The notes: generated from the sequence alone by a model not told the origin. DNA of 64,000 bases from Acidimicrobiia bacterium (GCA_022820925.1 JAJEEO010000002.1:62001-126000), one strand, 5' to 3'; counted from the first letter of the stretch, positions 37,044 to 46,329 are shown. Numbers and translations: made by a program.

Positions 37044-37463
37044 ATGCCTGAACAGAGCCGACTCTCGTACATCCAGCACATGGTCCTGATGATGGTGATC
37101 GCCGTTGTCGGCTGGGCCGTGTTCCTCGGGCTGTTCCTGCTGATCTTCACCGACAGCTACGAGCCGTCGGTGTCCCGGACGGTGTGGTGGGTGTGGCTGC
37201 TAGTCGGCACCATCGTGACGGTCATCACGATGTTCGTGTGCTTCCGGCTGCTGCAGACGCCGCGGCAATGGCGCAGCTCAGCTGCAATCGCCCTGTTCGC
37301 GCCGGCGATGTGCCTCGACGCCCTGACCACCACCTACTACAACGACTGGTTCGACCAGGGCATCCACGACGACACCGCCTACTCGGCGCTCATTCTCGGC
37401 GCCGCCGGCATCGGATTGCTGCTGGCCATGTTCATCAACAAGCCCACCGCCGACAAGTCCTGA
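37044..37463 (+). CDS. Small four-helix membrane protein
   Basis: 139 residues with four predicted membrane segments at about 12-34, 48-66, 76-96 and 111-131 and short loops. The third segment is followed by TTTYYNDWFDQGIHDD. GGAAGGAGTG precedes the ATG. I do not recognise a catalytic motif; it resembles small conserved membrane proteins of the DUF5367 kind. It ends 16 bases before the convergent selenoprotein gene. Confidence 0.75.
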   Translation: MPEQSRLSYIQHMVLMMVIAVVGWAVFLGLFLLIFTDSYEPSVSRTVWWVWLLVGTIVTVITMFVCFRLLQTPRQWRSSAAIALFAPAMCLDALTTTYYNDWFDQGIHDDTAYSALILGAAGIGLLLAMFINKPTADKS

Positions 37464-37478
37464 ATCCGCTGACGGCAG

Positions 37479-38648
37479 TCAGGCGGTGCTTGGCTGCCGG
37501 CGCAGGAGACGCTTGAGGGCGTTGACGGCTGGCGTCCAGAACCACTCGGGCTCGGTGAACCGGCGGTGATTCTCGCCGGGCAGCTCCATGGGGTCGTAGT
37601 AGTTCTTGTCGGTGTTCTTCTTCAGGTACGTCGATTTCTTCAGTACCTGCAGGGCGGCGTACACGGTGCCCTTGTGCGTCCAGCCTTGGCGGTGGTAGTT
37701 CCAGTTGTCCGGCGCGAGGTGCTGCGCTGCGTCGAAGTGCCGAAGCGCGCGCTCGCTGTCGCCCAATGACTCGAAGTGCAGCGCCAGCTTGAATGTGGGT
37801 TCGGCCAACAGCGTGTCGTCGTCAACGGGCTTGAGATGCGCCGCCAGCTCCTCGGCCGACCAGACGAACTCGCTGTCGGGTCCCCGCTCGATCCAGTCCC
37901 GGGTCGCATGGGCGAATGCGTCATTGCCGAGGCGGACCCTGCCGAGCCCGAAGTTGATGGTGGTCTCGTCGGGAAACACGCCCTCGTTGCTGCGGACGAT
38001 GCGCCCGTCCTCGTCGATCCACGCGCCCGAGGGCACGTTGACCCAGCCGAACAGCGAGCTGATGCGGTGCGTCGGATCGACAATGCACCGGTACGTCGGC
38101 GTGGCCTTGTCAAACCACTTGCCCGCCGCGGCCTCCCCTTGGGAGTCTTCGGCGACGCTGATCAGCTCGAACCGGTCCGGTCCGATCGATTCGTACAGCT
38201 CCTGCCACACGGGCAGGTTCACCCGGCAGCCTCACCACGACGCCCAGGTGAACAACACCACCTTGCGGCCCCGCAGATCGGACAGTCGCACCGTGTCGCC
38301 GCTGCGGTCGGTCATCTCGAAGTCGGGGGCGAGTCCCGACTCCAGCCCCAAGCGGCGCACTTCGGGCACCGAGCCGAGGCTCCACACGTCGCCGTCGCGC
38401 ACGTGCTTCTGGCCGATCTTGTCCGCAAATGCCGAGTAGCAGAACCACACCCAGTCATCGGCGTCGGCGATCCACGCCTCTCGCTCGGGCTCGAACAGCG
38501 GCACGCAGATCTCGCCGAGGCACACGCCCTCGGGCTTCAGCTGCCAGCCGGTGGCCTGCTTGAGCTGATCGACCCGCACCCACAGGCTGCCGGTGTCATC
38601 GCTTCGCTGAGCGATGTCGCTGCTGCGGTCACTCGTCAGGACGATCAC
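37479..38648 (-). CDS. Redoxin (ResA/AhpC-like) selenoprotein with in-frame UGA at residue 139
   Basis: The frame from GTG 38648 runs to 38232, meets TGA, and continues in the same frame to 37479, giving 389 residues if UGA is read. The UGA falls exactly where redoxins have the first active-site cysteine: VVLFTWASW-U-GCRVNLPVW. Upstream residues ~20-100 form a conserved-looking domain (LKPEGVCLGEICVPL). Residues ~105-240 are the thioredoxin-like fold, and the C-terminal part contains a TPR-like helix pair (ALRHFDAAQHLAPDNW). Both halves are strongly protein-like with continuous homology, which argues against a pseudogene. A WAxxUGC motif is known in bacterial ResA-like selenoproteins. The ribosome-binding site is AGAGG. 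Alternative: a nonsense-mutated gene. Confidence 0.82.
38201..38217 (-). promoter_or_regulatory. Bacterial SECIS-like hairpin
   Basis: In the mRNA, starting 14 bases after the UGA at 38232-38234, CCUGCC and GGCAGG form a perfect 6-base-pair stem with loop CGUGU. The apical loop lies about 20 bases from the UGA and has a G in its second position. This fits the usual bacterial SECIS rule of a small loop with a G among its first two bases 16-37 bases downstream of the UGA. Confidence 0.7.
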
Positions 38649-38703
38649 GGATGACCTCTGCTCTCGTGCCCTGCGTCAGCCGACGGCACCCTCGGGGGAG
38701 GAC

Positions 38704-39876
38704 CTAGGGAAGCGCTCCGCCTTCTGTCATGCCGAGCAGTATCTGACCGTACTGCTCGTAGGTGACCGCCGACACCATCAGGTGCGACTGCACGGTGTAG
38801 ATGTCACGCAGGATGCGCTGCATGTCGTTGCCGTCCATCACCGCGCTGCCGCCGGTGAAGCGGAACAGCTCGCTCACGAGGTCGACCGCCTCGTCGGTGC
38901 ACCACACTGCTGCCGCCTGTGCCTCGGTGACCAGAGCCGGATCGGGCGGACCCGCGGCCGCCGAGTCGAACATGCGCTCGAGCGAATCGGCCATCGCCAG
39001 CGCGCACGCGCTCATGCGGATCGTGCCCTGACCGATGGTCCGCTGGAACACCTGCCTGTCGGCAAGGCTGATGCCGCCGAGGTAGCCCCGCCTCTTCTCG
39101 ATCGCCGACTCGGTCATCGTCTGCAGCGCCAGACGTCCAAGCGCATAAGCGAAGCTGCCGTGCTCGTTGACGACGAATGCGGGCAGCCCAAGGCGCATGA
39201 GCGCGCCGCCCTTCGGCGGCTCGCCCGAGAAAACGTCGACCGCGAAGCCGTCGGGGACGAAGACGTCGTCCAGCTCGTAGTCGCAGCTGCCCGTGCCTCG
39301 CATGCCGAGCGTATGCCAGTTGTCGTGCAGGATGGCATCGCTGGTCGGCGCCATTGCCCTGATGACCGGCGGCCCATCGCCTTCGCAGAACACCGGCGCG
39401 GCCACCCAATCGGAATGCTCGACACCGCTGCCCCAGGCCCACCGGCCCGACACCCGGTAGCCGCCGTCAACCTTGCGGGCCGATCCCCCAGGCCGCAGCG
39501 ACGCAGCCATGAAGGGGAATCCGTCAGCCAGAACGCTCTCGACGGTCTCGTCGGGCAGCGTCGACAGCATGGCCCCGGTCGCTGAGGCGGTGATGAACAT
39601 GCACCACGCGGCCGCCGGGTCGATCATCGTCACCGCCTCGATCACGTCCATCTGTGTGACCGGGTGGGCTTCGGCGCCGCCCAGAACCCTCGGCGACTTC
39701 ATCTTGAACAGCCCCGAAGACCGCAGCGCCTCCACCGAGGTCGGCGACAAGCGCCGCAACTGCTCGGACTCGTCACGGCCCGCCGCCAGCGCATCGGCGA
39801 CCGAATCGACGGCTGCCAACAGGTGAGCCCGGTTGGCTTCCCGGTCCTCGGGGAACTCGTTGTCGCGGGCGTTCAC
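38704..39876 (-). CDS. Acyl-CoA dehydrogenase-fold flavoprotein (HsaA/group D monooxygenase-like)
   Basis: 390 residues with the acyl-CoA dehydrogenase fold: an N-terminal helical domain (EALRSSGLFKMKSPRVLGG), a middle beta domain with RVSGRWAWGSGVEHSDW, and the C-terminal helical bundle ending in the flavin-binding RFTGGSAVMDGNDMQRILRD. The middle-domain pattern and the lack of the usual catalytic Glu point to the group D flavin monooxygenases (HsaA, p-hydroxyphenylacetate hydroxylase) rather than a true acyl-CoA dehydrogenase. The neighbouring extradiol dioxygenase makes aromatic hydroxylation plausible: hydroxylate to a catechol, then cleave. Confidence 0.82.
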   Translation of the reverse strand: MNARDNEFPEDREANRAHLLAAVDSVADALAAGRDESEQLRRLSPTSVEALRSSGLFKMKSPRVLGGAEAHPVTQMDVIEAVTMIDPAAAWCMFITASATGAMLSTLPDETVESVLADGFPFMAASLRPGGSARKVDGGYRVSGRWAWGSGVEHSDWVAAPVFCEGDGPPVIRAMAPTSDAILHDNWHTLGMRGTGSCDYELDDVFVPDGFAVDVFSGEPPKGGALMRLGLPAFVVNEHGSFAYALGRLALQTMTESAIEKRRGYLGGISLADRQVFQRTIGQGTIRMSACALAMADSLERMFDSAAAGPPDPALVTEAQAAAVWCTDEAVDLVSELFRFTGGSAVMDGNDMQRILRDIYTVQSHLMVSAVTYEQYGQILLGMTEGGALP

Positions 39877-39883
39877 TGCTCGC

Positions 39884-41113
39884 TCAGATCGCGTCGACGA
39901 TGTGCTGGAGCCCGCTGAGGTCTCTCGACAGCAGCGACGCGCGGATCTCGTTGGGCTGCTCCGCGAACTTCGGGTCGCACTGGGGCCCGTTGAGGCTGTG
40001 AATGCCGGATTCGTCCACGGTGGGGCCCCACTGGCTTCCGCCGTTGAAGCCGAGCTGGCCCGGATCGGTCATGTCGATCGTGTTGGGGCCGTAGCCCGCA
40101 TCCACGCGATCGCCGTCGCACATGTGCTCGTGGACATGCCCGTAGGGATCGTGCCAGTAGTCGTAAATCTGCGAGCCGTAGACGTGACGGCCGACTCCCC
40201 ATGCCAACGCGTAGGGCGCACCCTCGGCTGCACGCTCCCGCAAGTGCATGTGGCCGCGGAACACGTCGTCCATGCTGAACACCTCGAATGCGGCGTGGCT
40301 GAATTGCGCCTCAGGCGTGCCGTCCATCAGCGCGAGCACCAGGATGCTGTGATGGTCGGTCAGCGCATCGCCCCGGTCCATCCGCAGGAACTGGAACATC
40401 ACATCGGAGCCTGTCGTCGCTATGAGCTCCACGAGCGGCTGCGGGAAGTGCTCTTCGGCCCCGGGCGGGATGATCATCCGGGCCGAGTCGCTGACGAGCA
40501 TGCCGAAGGTGTCCGCCAGGCACGTCATGAAGGCCTGATGGGCGCCCGGCGGCACCGCTGCCACGACGTGACCGAGCCGGTACACCTCGGCGGGGCCGGG
40601 GTCCTTCTTGATCGGGTAGCGGTTGCCGACCACGTCCTGCTCGACGCCCACTCGATCGTCCACGCCGGCGTGGTTGTAGGTGTGGCGGTCACGCCGCGGC
40701 GCGAGCGGCTCGGCGTGCTGGCCGTGCACCGCCTCGAGCACAAAGCCGGTGATCGGCTCGACGAAATGGACTCGCTTGCCGCCGCCGAGCTGGCCCTCGG
40801 CGCCGCCGATGTCGTGCACCGGCGAGCAGCCCGGGACCGCGTCGGCGAGGGCTGCCAAGTCTTCCTCGGAATCGACTTCGAACGCCCAGCCGACGAACTT
40901 GGCAGGGCCCCGATGCACGACATGGAGGAACGGCATCGGCTCCAATCCGCGAGAGAGCAGCAGATCGTCGTCCCGGTGCACAACGACGAGGCCGAAATCT
41001 GTGACGAAGCGCTCCATTGCATCCAGATCGGGCGCCGAGAACCGGACGTAGGCAACGTCGGCCGCCTTCACGATCGGCGTCGCTGTGTCGGGCAGTACTG
41101 CGGTGTCAGCCAT
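39884..41113 (-). CDS. Type I extradiol ring-cleavage dioxygenase (VOC)
   Basis: 409 residues with two VOC modules. The iron ligands are probably His in RLGHVVAAVPPGA, His in AQFSHAAFEVFSMDD and Glu in DPYGHVHEHMCDGD, in the second module, with the downstream Tyr/His region YDYWHDPYG typical of catechol 2,3-dioxygenases. It is longer than usual (about 300), with a C-terminal extension after residue 345. GAGGAGG precedes the ATG. Eight bases separate it from the flavin-monooxygenase gene, suggesting a hydroxylate-then-cleave aromatic pathway. Confidence 0.86.
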   Translation of the reverse strand: MADTAVLPDTATPIVKAADVAYVRFSAPDLDAMERFVTDFGLVVVHRDDDLLLSRGLEPMPFLHVVHRGPAKFVGWAFEVDSEEDLAALADAVPGCSPVHDIGGAEGQLGGGKRVHFVEPITGFVLEAVHGQHAEPLAPRRDRHTYNHAGVDDRVGVEQDVVGNRYPIKKDPGPAEVYRLGHVVAAVPPGAHQAFMTCLADTFGMLVSDSARMIIPPGAEEHFPQPLVELIATTGSDVMFQFLRMDRGDALTDHHSILVLALMDGTPEAQFSHAAFEVFSMDDVFRGHMHLRERAAEGAPYALAWGVGRHVYGSQIYDYWHDPYGHVHEHMCDGDRVDAGYGPNTIDMTDPGQLGFNGGSQWGPTVDESGIHSLNGPQCDPKFAEQPNEIRASLLSRDLSGLQHIVDAI

Positions 41114-41225
41114 GTCGCCTCCTCACCGGCGCAAGTACGGTAACCCAGCGGTCCGATCTCATCCGGAGCAGTCGCAAGCGGTCGCAATGCGGCTGCGGGC
41201 CGTACAGCGAAGGAAGGTGATCCCC

Positions 41226-42005
41226 ATGGATCTCGGTTTGGCCGGTCGCTCGGCGATCCTGATGGCATCCAGCCGAGGATTGGGCCGGGCCTGCGCCCAC
41301 AGCGTGGCCCGCGAGGGCGTCAACGTGGTGATCAACGGCCGCACTGCGGACGACGTTCGGGAGACCGCCCGCGACATCGCCTCGGCCTACGGCGTGAGCA
41401 CGTTCGCCGTGGTCGGCGACGCCACCGAGGCCGACGTGCAGGACGAACTGCTGGCAGCGTGTCCCGAGCCCGACATCGTGCTGCTCAACGGCGGGGGTCC
41501 CCCCTTCAGCCGATTCGGCGACATCGAGCCCGAGCAGTGGCAGGACACGGCACAACGGCTGCTGATCTCGCCGCTGCTGTTCGTGCAGCGAGTCGTGTGG
41601 GGCATGGCCGAGCGCGGCTTCGGACGGATCGTGACGATCACCTCAGCCATGGTGAAAGCCCCCAATCCCGCACTCAGCCTGTCGGCGGGTCCCCGGCTGG
41701 GCCTGACCGCCGTGCTCAAGGCGCTGTCCAAGGACGTTGCCAAGGACAACGTGACGGTCAACCAGCTCCTGCCCGAGCGCTTCGACACCGAGCGTCAGCT
41801 CTACATGGCCAGCATCCAGATGGAGCGCCGGGGCATCTCCTACGAGGAGGCCCGGGCCGAGCAGGAGCAGTCGATCAACGCCGGGCGACTGGGTCGGCCC
41901 GAGGAGTTCGGCGACGCGTTCGCGTTCATGTGCTCGTCGCAGGCCGGCTTCATCAGCGGCCAAAGCCTCCAGCTCGACGGCGGCAGCTACGGCGGGGTCT
42001 TCTGA
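41226..42005 (+). CDS. SDR-family oxidoreductase lacking the catalytic Tyr-Lys pair
   Basis: 259 residues. The Rossmann loop is ILMASSRGLGRACAHS and NGRT follows the second strand, suggesting NADP. The NAG motif is replaced by NGGG, and the YxxxK site is replaced by LSAGPRLGLTAVLKALSKDV, which has no Tyr. Members of the 3-oxoacyl-reductase-like branch with this change exist, but their activity is uncertain. The ATG at 41226 has AAGGAAGG upstream. Convergent with the carotenoid oxygenase gene, separated by a short hairpin. Confidence 0.82.
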   Translation: MDLGLAGRSAILMASSRGLGRACAHSVAREGVNVVINGRTADDVRETARDIASAYGVSTFAVVGDATEADVQDELLAACPEPDIVLLNGGGPPFSRFGDIEPEQWQDTAQRLLISPLLFVQRVVWGMAERGFGRIVTITSAMVKAPNPALSLSAGPRLGLTAVLKALSKDVAKDNVTVNQLLPERFDTERQLYMASIQMERRGISYEEARAEQEQSINAGRLGRPEEFGDAFAFMCSSQAGFISGQSLQLDGGSYGGVF

Positions 42006-42011
42006 GCCGCG

Positions 42012-42029
42012 GCTGAGCAGCGCCTCAGC
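42012..42029. terminator. Hairpin between convergent genes
   Basis: GCTGAG and CTCAGC arms around a 6-base loop span the 19-base gap between the SDR and carotenoid oxygenase genes, overlapping the latter's stop. Placement suits a bidirectional terminator, although no T-run is present. Confidence 0.4.
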
Positions 42030-43413
42030 TCGCCGACGGGGGCGGCACGGCTTCGTCGGGCAGCCAGTTGCCGTGAAATCCATAGGGCACGCGTTGGGGC
42101 AACGGCACCCGGGCCAATGGAGGGCGGCCGAGGTCGCGGGCATCGAGAATGACCAGCTCGCTGCCGTCGGTTGTCTCGTCGTAGACGTAGGACATCAGCC
42201 AGCCGTCGTCCTCGGCGCTGCCGTCAGGATCTGGGACGAACACGGCCTCTGCGCTCCCCCGCCCGGGGCCGTGGTCGTGAAACTCGGCATTGCCGGTCTC
42301 GTAGTCGATCTTGAAGTTGGCACCGGGGATGAGCCCGTCGCCGACACCCACCGTGTAGCCAAAGCGATGTCTGCGGGCGGTCCGATCAGCCCGGACCTGG
42401 GGGAACTCGTGGAACCGGTCGTCGACGCGTTCCTCGCTGACATGGCGGGTCGCCGGGTCGACAGTCCAGCGGTCGAGCGTGGGTCGGGAATCTCCGGCCG
42501 GGCCCAGCTTGTCGCGATCGAACATCTTGTCGTAGCGGCACAGGTCGATCACCACGCGCCCGTCGCCATCCTCGTAGGCATTCAGCGGGTGGAACACGTA
42601 GCAGAGCCCGACATCGCACCAGATGATCTCGTCTGCTGTTCCGTTGCGGGGAAGCAAGCCGACCCGGGCGCCGTAACCGGGATCCCAACGGAATGGGAAC
42701 GACGCTTCCTCACTGAGCGCGAGTTCGAGGTCGACCGTCACCGGCAGGTCGTATATGACCGCATAGTTCTCGGTGAGCGACATGTCGTGGATCATCGACA
42801 TGCCCGGCAGCGGGACATCGATCGTCTTGCGCACTCGACCGCCGGAGCCAACCACCACGTACTCGACGTGATCGAAGAGGTCCTGCCACGCATAGCAGAC
42901 CGCGTGCAGCTCGCCGCTGGCGGGATCCAGTTTCGGATGAGCTGTGAATCCGGTCTTCAGCGTTCCGGAGAAGTCGTTGCGACACACCGTCTCGAGCTCG
43001 TAGCCCATCTCCACCGGCACCACGCCCGCTTCGACGAGCGCCCACGTCGTTCCGGCGAAGCCCCAGACGCTCGTGTTCGCAGAGAAGTCGAGCGTGCCGA
43101 CCGGCCCCGGCACCGCAGGCTCGCCGAGTGCCTCGACGACGTCGTGGCCGCGCACCCAGCGGTTGCGGTACCACTCGGCACGGCCGCCGCGCAGCCGCAC
43201 GCCGTGCACCATGCCGGTGCCGACGAACCAATGACTCTTCGCCGGGTCGGTGGGCGCGATCGGGTTCGGCCCGTTGCGCAGATAGCGGCCTTCCAGCGCT
43301 GCGGGTATCTCGCCGATCACGTTGAGATCGAACGCCGTGACCTCGGTGGGCACTGGGGCGAAGTTGCCCTCGCTGTAGGTGTTGGTCTGCTGCGTCTGGG
43401 CAGTATCGGTCAT
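42025..43413 (-). CDS. Carotenoid / apocarotenoid cleavage oxygenase family protein
   Basis: 462 residues, normal for the family. The four iron-binding histidines are probably those in GFTAHPKLDP, SMIHDMSLTE, YVFHPLNAYED and PYGFHGNWLP. Other landmarks are EGRYLRNGPNPIAP and HWFVGTGMVHGVRL. Bacterial members cleave carotenoids, apocarotenoids or lignin-derived stilbenes; stilbene or resveratrol-type cleavage would suit the aromatic pathway nearby. The start lacks a clear ribosome-binding site. Confidence 0.9.
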   Translation of the reverse strand: MTDTAQTQQTNTYSEGNFAPVPTEVTAFDLNVIGEIPAALEGRYLRNGPNPIAPTDPAKSHWFVGTGMVHGVRLRGGRAEWYRNRWVRGHDVVEALGEPAVPGPVGTLDFSANTSVWGFAGTTWALVEAGVVPVEMGYELETVCRNDFSGTLKTGFTAHPKLDPASGELHAVCYAWQDLFDHVEYVVVGSGGRVRKTIDVPLPGMSMIHDMSLTENYAVIYDLPVTVDLELALSEEASFPFRWDPGYGARVGLLPRNGTADEIIWCDVGLCYVFHPLNAYEDGDGRVVIDLCRYDKMFDRDKLGPAGDSRPTLDRWTVDPATRHVSEERVDDRFHEFPQVRADRTARRHRFGYTVGVGDGLIPGANFKIDYETGNAEFHDHGPGRGSAEAVFVPDPDGSAEDDGWLMSYVYDETTDGSELVILDARDLGRPPLARVPLPQRVPYGFHGNWLPDEAVPPPSAS

Positions 43414-43499
43414 GCGGCTTAGGTTTGCAGATCAGTCACGATGGGCGTGCCCTCGCGAAGCCGCGCTGCACTCCCACGTCTCCGTCACTCGGCATTGAT

Positions 43500-44942
43500 T
43501 CACAGATCGGCGTAGCGACCGATGACGTTGCGGGTCACCGCCGACACGTCGTCGTGCTCGAGCCCATAGGCCCAGTCGGTGCAGCCGGTGGTGAACACCT
43601 CGCCGCTGCCCCGCTCGAACCAGCCCATCACGGCCGCGCCGTACGCGAAGCGCTCCCGGTTCTCGGGCGTGTCGCCGCCCCCGAGGCGCTCGGTCACCCA
43701 GTTGAGCTCGCCGATGTAGCTGTCGGGCATGCCGGGCGGCGCTTCGGCGGTCTCCCACAGGTGAGCCGGGGCAGTGCCGAGCACCTCGAAGTTGGGCGGC
43801 GTGCCGCCGCTGGGCTTGGCGACCGGCAGCCCGTCCACCAGCTCGAGCTCGCAGCCGTCGCACTCGTAGCCCACCACCACCGATTCGCCGCCGACCACGT
43901 CGCCTGCGATCAGCCGCAAGCCGTCGAACGCCCAGTGGCCCGGCCTCCAGATCGTGTACCCGCCGGAGCCTTTCGGGGCGCGGCGGCAGTGGGCGTAGCC
44001 GCCGCGGGTGAACGAGACGCCGGTCATCTCGTTCTCAGGCCGGCCGGTGAGCGGGTCGCTCCACATGGTGGACACGGTGTGCTGCTCGTCGGTACCCATC
44101 ACCGGGTCCAGGTCGAAGTCGAGCTTGTAGCCGATGACGCGGTCGTCTTCGCCGAATCGCACCTGCCAAAACGACGTGTTGCCCGAGAAGAACGCAGCCG
44201 CGCCGCCGCCGTCCACCCAGCCCTCGACGTGGTCTCGCATTTCGGCCGACCAGTACTCGTCGTGGCCGACGCTGATGTACAGGCGACGGCCGTCGAGCAG
44301 ATCGGGGCGGGCGTGGAGGTCGAGACTGGTCGCGTAGTCGAGCGCGACGCCGTTGCGCTCGGCCCAGCTCACGAACAGCCTCTCCCAGTTCGCCCATCCC
44401 GCCGCGGCCGACCAGTACGAATAGTTGTCGAAGTACTCGTCAACCTCGGGGCGCGGAAGCTGGCCGAAGCGGGCGACGCGGTAGCGGTGCGGGTCGGGCT
44501 TGTCCAGGAATCCCCGCGGCAGCGGCCGGTGCTGGGACGACTCGTGGCCGCCGGTGTAGAAGCTGGGCCCGCCCCAGTCGTTGTAGGCAGCCCATGTCGA
44601 GGTGGACAGCACCAGCAGCGTCTCGGCGGGCTCGGAGGCTCGCACCACGAAGAATGCCTCCGCCACTTCGCCGTCGGTGCCGTACAGGCGCACGAGATAG
44701 AAGCCGGGCAGCCACGCCGGGTCGATGCTGAGCGAGAGCGAGGGGGTCCAGCCGCAGCCCTCGGTGGCGCAGTCGTCGGGCACCGGCTGCTCGCTGGTGG
44801 CCAGGTCCCGAGTCTCGACCAGCTGTTCGGTCGCGCCGATCCGCAGCACCTCGACTCGGCAGGATCCGCCCGAGGCGCTGACCATCAGATCGATGCTGTC
44901 CCCCGCCACGCCGCTGTGCGGCCAGCAATACCCCGCAATCAC
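43500..44942 (-). CDS. N,N-dimethylformamidase large-subunit-like protein
   Basis: 480 residues. Family-like segments include STSTWAAYNDWGGPSFYTGG, LYISVGHDEYWSAEMRDHVE and VTERLGGGDTPENRERF near the C-terminus. The large subunit of N,N-dimethylformamidase and related proteins of unknown substrate share this core, but the characterised enzyme is longer and has a small subunit not seen here. The GTG at 44942 lies four bases after the DUF1330 stop. Role: probable hydrolase, substrate uncertain. Confidence 0.75.
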   Translation of the reverse strand: MIAGYCWPHSGVAGDSIDLMVSASGGSCRVEVLRIGATEQLVETRDLATSEQPVPDDCATEGCGWTPSLSLSIDPAWLPGFYLVRLYGTDGEVAEAFFVVRASEPAETLLVLSTSTWAAYNDWGGPSFYTGGHESSQHRPLPRGFLDKPDPHRYRVARFGQLPRPEVDEYFDNYSYWSAAAGWANWERLFVSWAERNGVALDYATSLDLHARPDLLDGRRLYISVGHDEYWSAEMRDHVEGWVDGGGAAAFFSGNTSFWQVRFGEDDRVIGYKLDFDLDPVMGTDEQHTVSTMWSDPLTGRPENEMTGVSFTRGGYAHCRRAPKGSGGYTIWRPGHWAFDGLRLIAGDVVGGESVVVGYECDGCELELVDGLPVAKPSGGTPPNFEVLGTAPAHLWETAEAPPGMPDSYIGELNWVTERLGGGDTPENRERFAYGAAVMGWFERGSGEVFTTGCTDWAYGLEHDDVSAVTRNVIGRYADL

Positions 44943-44946
44943 GCCG

Positions 44947-45363
44947 CTACCTGCCCGGGGCGACCGTCTCGATGTTGAGCTGGCCGGCGAGGCCGGCGGT
45001 GCGGTGTATGGCGAGCGCTCTCCACTCCTCCGAGGAAGACATAGCCACGAGCGCACCGCGGTTCGGGTACTGGGCGATGGCGATCTCGTCCCAGAGTTCC
45101 TCGACCTGGCCGAGCATCAGGAATGTGACGTCGCCGGCGAAGACGATCTTGCCGCCGTAGTCCGGCAGCAGCGCGGCGACACCGCGCCCGTACAGCTCGT
45201 ACGCCTGCCGACCGGTGAGGTCGGTTTCTCGCCCGTCCTCGTACTCGGCGTGCTCCTTGAACTTGAGTAGATTGACCATGCAGATCGGGCCGTCGGGGCC
45301 GGGTTCGAGCATCTCGTTGATGCGCTCGGCGCTGGTCGGCATGATCTCGTTGGTGACTTCCAT
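44947..45363 (-). CDS. DUF1330-like dimeric alpha-beta barrel protein
   Basis: 138 residues. PICMVNLLKFKEHAEYEDG and the later ALLPDYGGKIVFAGDVTF match the DUF1330 ferredoxin-like barrel, often a small cofactor-free enzyme or binding protein. Co-transcribed between the haloalkane dehalogenase and the dimethylformamidase-like gene. AAGGAAG precedes the ATG. No function proposed. Confidence 0.8.
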   Translation of the reverse strand: MEVTNEIMPTSAERINEMLEPGPDGPICMVNLLKFKEHAEYEDGRETDLTGRQAYELYGRGVAALLPDYGGKIVFAGDVTFLMLGQVEELWDEIAIAQYPNRGALVAMSSSEEWRALAIHRTAGLAGQLNIETVAPGR

Positions 45364-45420
45364 GGTGCTTCCTTGGGTCTGTCGGTCTTTCGGTCGGATG
45401 GATGCTGAGGGGCGGTGCGC

Positions 45421-46329
45421 TCAGTTGGCAGCGATGAAGTCGACCAGCACCTGCGCCAGCTCGGGCCCCTTGTCTTCCTGCAGGAAGTGCGCGGCGCCTT
45501 CGATGGTGACGTGGGTTTGGCCTTGGGCTCCGGGGACCAGATTGCGGAATGGCTTGTCGGCGCCGGCGGTCACCGGGTCCTGGTCGCTGAAGCAGCACAG
45601 GAACGGCTTGTCGAACCGCTGGAGCACGCCCCAGGCCTCACGGTTCGGCTGCGCCTCGGGATCGTCGGGCGATGTGCAGACATGCGACGGCCAGGCGCGC
45701 GCTCCGGCCTTGTAGGAATCGTCGGGGAACGGTGCGTCATAGGCGGCGACGACCTCAGGCGCGAAGTCGGTGAGGCTGCCGCCGTTGACGATGTCGCCGA
45801 TCGGGAACACGGGTGACTCCCGGGCAAACGTCTGCCAGTTCATGAAGGCATCGCTGGGCGAACGATCCCCGGTGGGCAGGCCGGTGTTGGCGACGGCCAC
45901 TCGGGCGAACCGCTCGGGCTGCGCAGTCACGAGCCGCAGGCCGATCAGGCCGCCCCAATCCTGGCCGAAGAAGGTGATGTCGCTCAAGTCGAGCATGTCG
46001 AACACGAGGCTCGACATCCACGCCACATGGCGGGCGTAGCTGTAGTCGGACTGCTCGGTGGGCTTGTCGCTGCGCCCGAAGCCGACCTGGTCGGGCACGA
46101 TCACCCGGTGCCCGGCCTCGGCGATGGGCCGGATCATGTGGCGGTACAGGTAGGCCCAGGACGGCTCGCCGTGCAGCAGCAGCACCGGGTTGGCGTCAGG
46201 CGGTCCCTCGTCGAGGTAGTGGACCCGCAGCGTGCCGCCCTCGCCGTCGGGAATCTCGACGTAGTGCGGCTCGAAGTCGTACCCGTCCAGATCGGCAAAG
46301 CGCTCTTCGGGCGTGCGAAGGGTCTTCAT
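45421..46329 (-). CDS. Haloalkane dehalogenase (HLD-I, DhlA-like)
   Basis: 302 residues, alpha/beta hydrolase. The nucleophile is Asp124 followed by Trp125 (FFGQDWGGLIGLRL), the oxyanion/halide loop is LLHGEPSWAYLYRHM with Glu54, and the base and acid are His281 (GAAHFLQED) and Asp251. Positions Asp124/Trp125 coincide with those of the Xanthobacter enzyme. The family hydrolyses C-halogen bonds to alcohol and halide. The ATG overlaps the stop of the unknown gene upstream. With the reductive-dehalogenase-like gene it makes two dehalogenase-type genes in the window. Confidence 0.9.
   Translation of the reverse strand: MKTLRTPEERFADLDGYDFEPHYVEIPDGEGGTLRVHYLDEGPPDANPVLLLHGEPSWAYLYRHMIRPIAEAGHRVIVPDQVGFGRSDKPTEQSDYSYARHVAWMSSLVFDMLDLSDITFFGQDWGGLIGLRLVTAQPERFARVAVANTGLPTGDRSPSDAFMNWQTFARESPVFPIGDIVNGGSLTDFAPEVVAAYDAPFPDDSYKAGARAWPSHVCTSPDDPEAQPNREAWGVLQRFDKPFLCCFSDQDPVTAGADKPFRNLVPGAQGQTHVTIEGAAHFLQEDKGPELAQVLVDFIAAN

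Noticed and set aside
38232..38234. In-frame TGA as a simple nonsense mutation or assembly error
   Set aside because: The position equals the active-site cysteine of redoxins, both halves stay protein-like, and a SECIS-like hairpin follows. Kept as alternative only.
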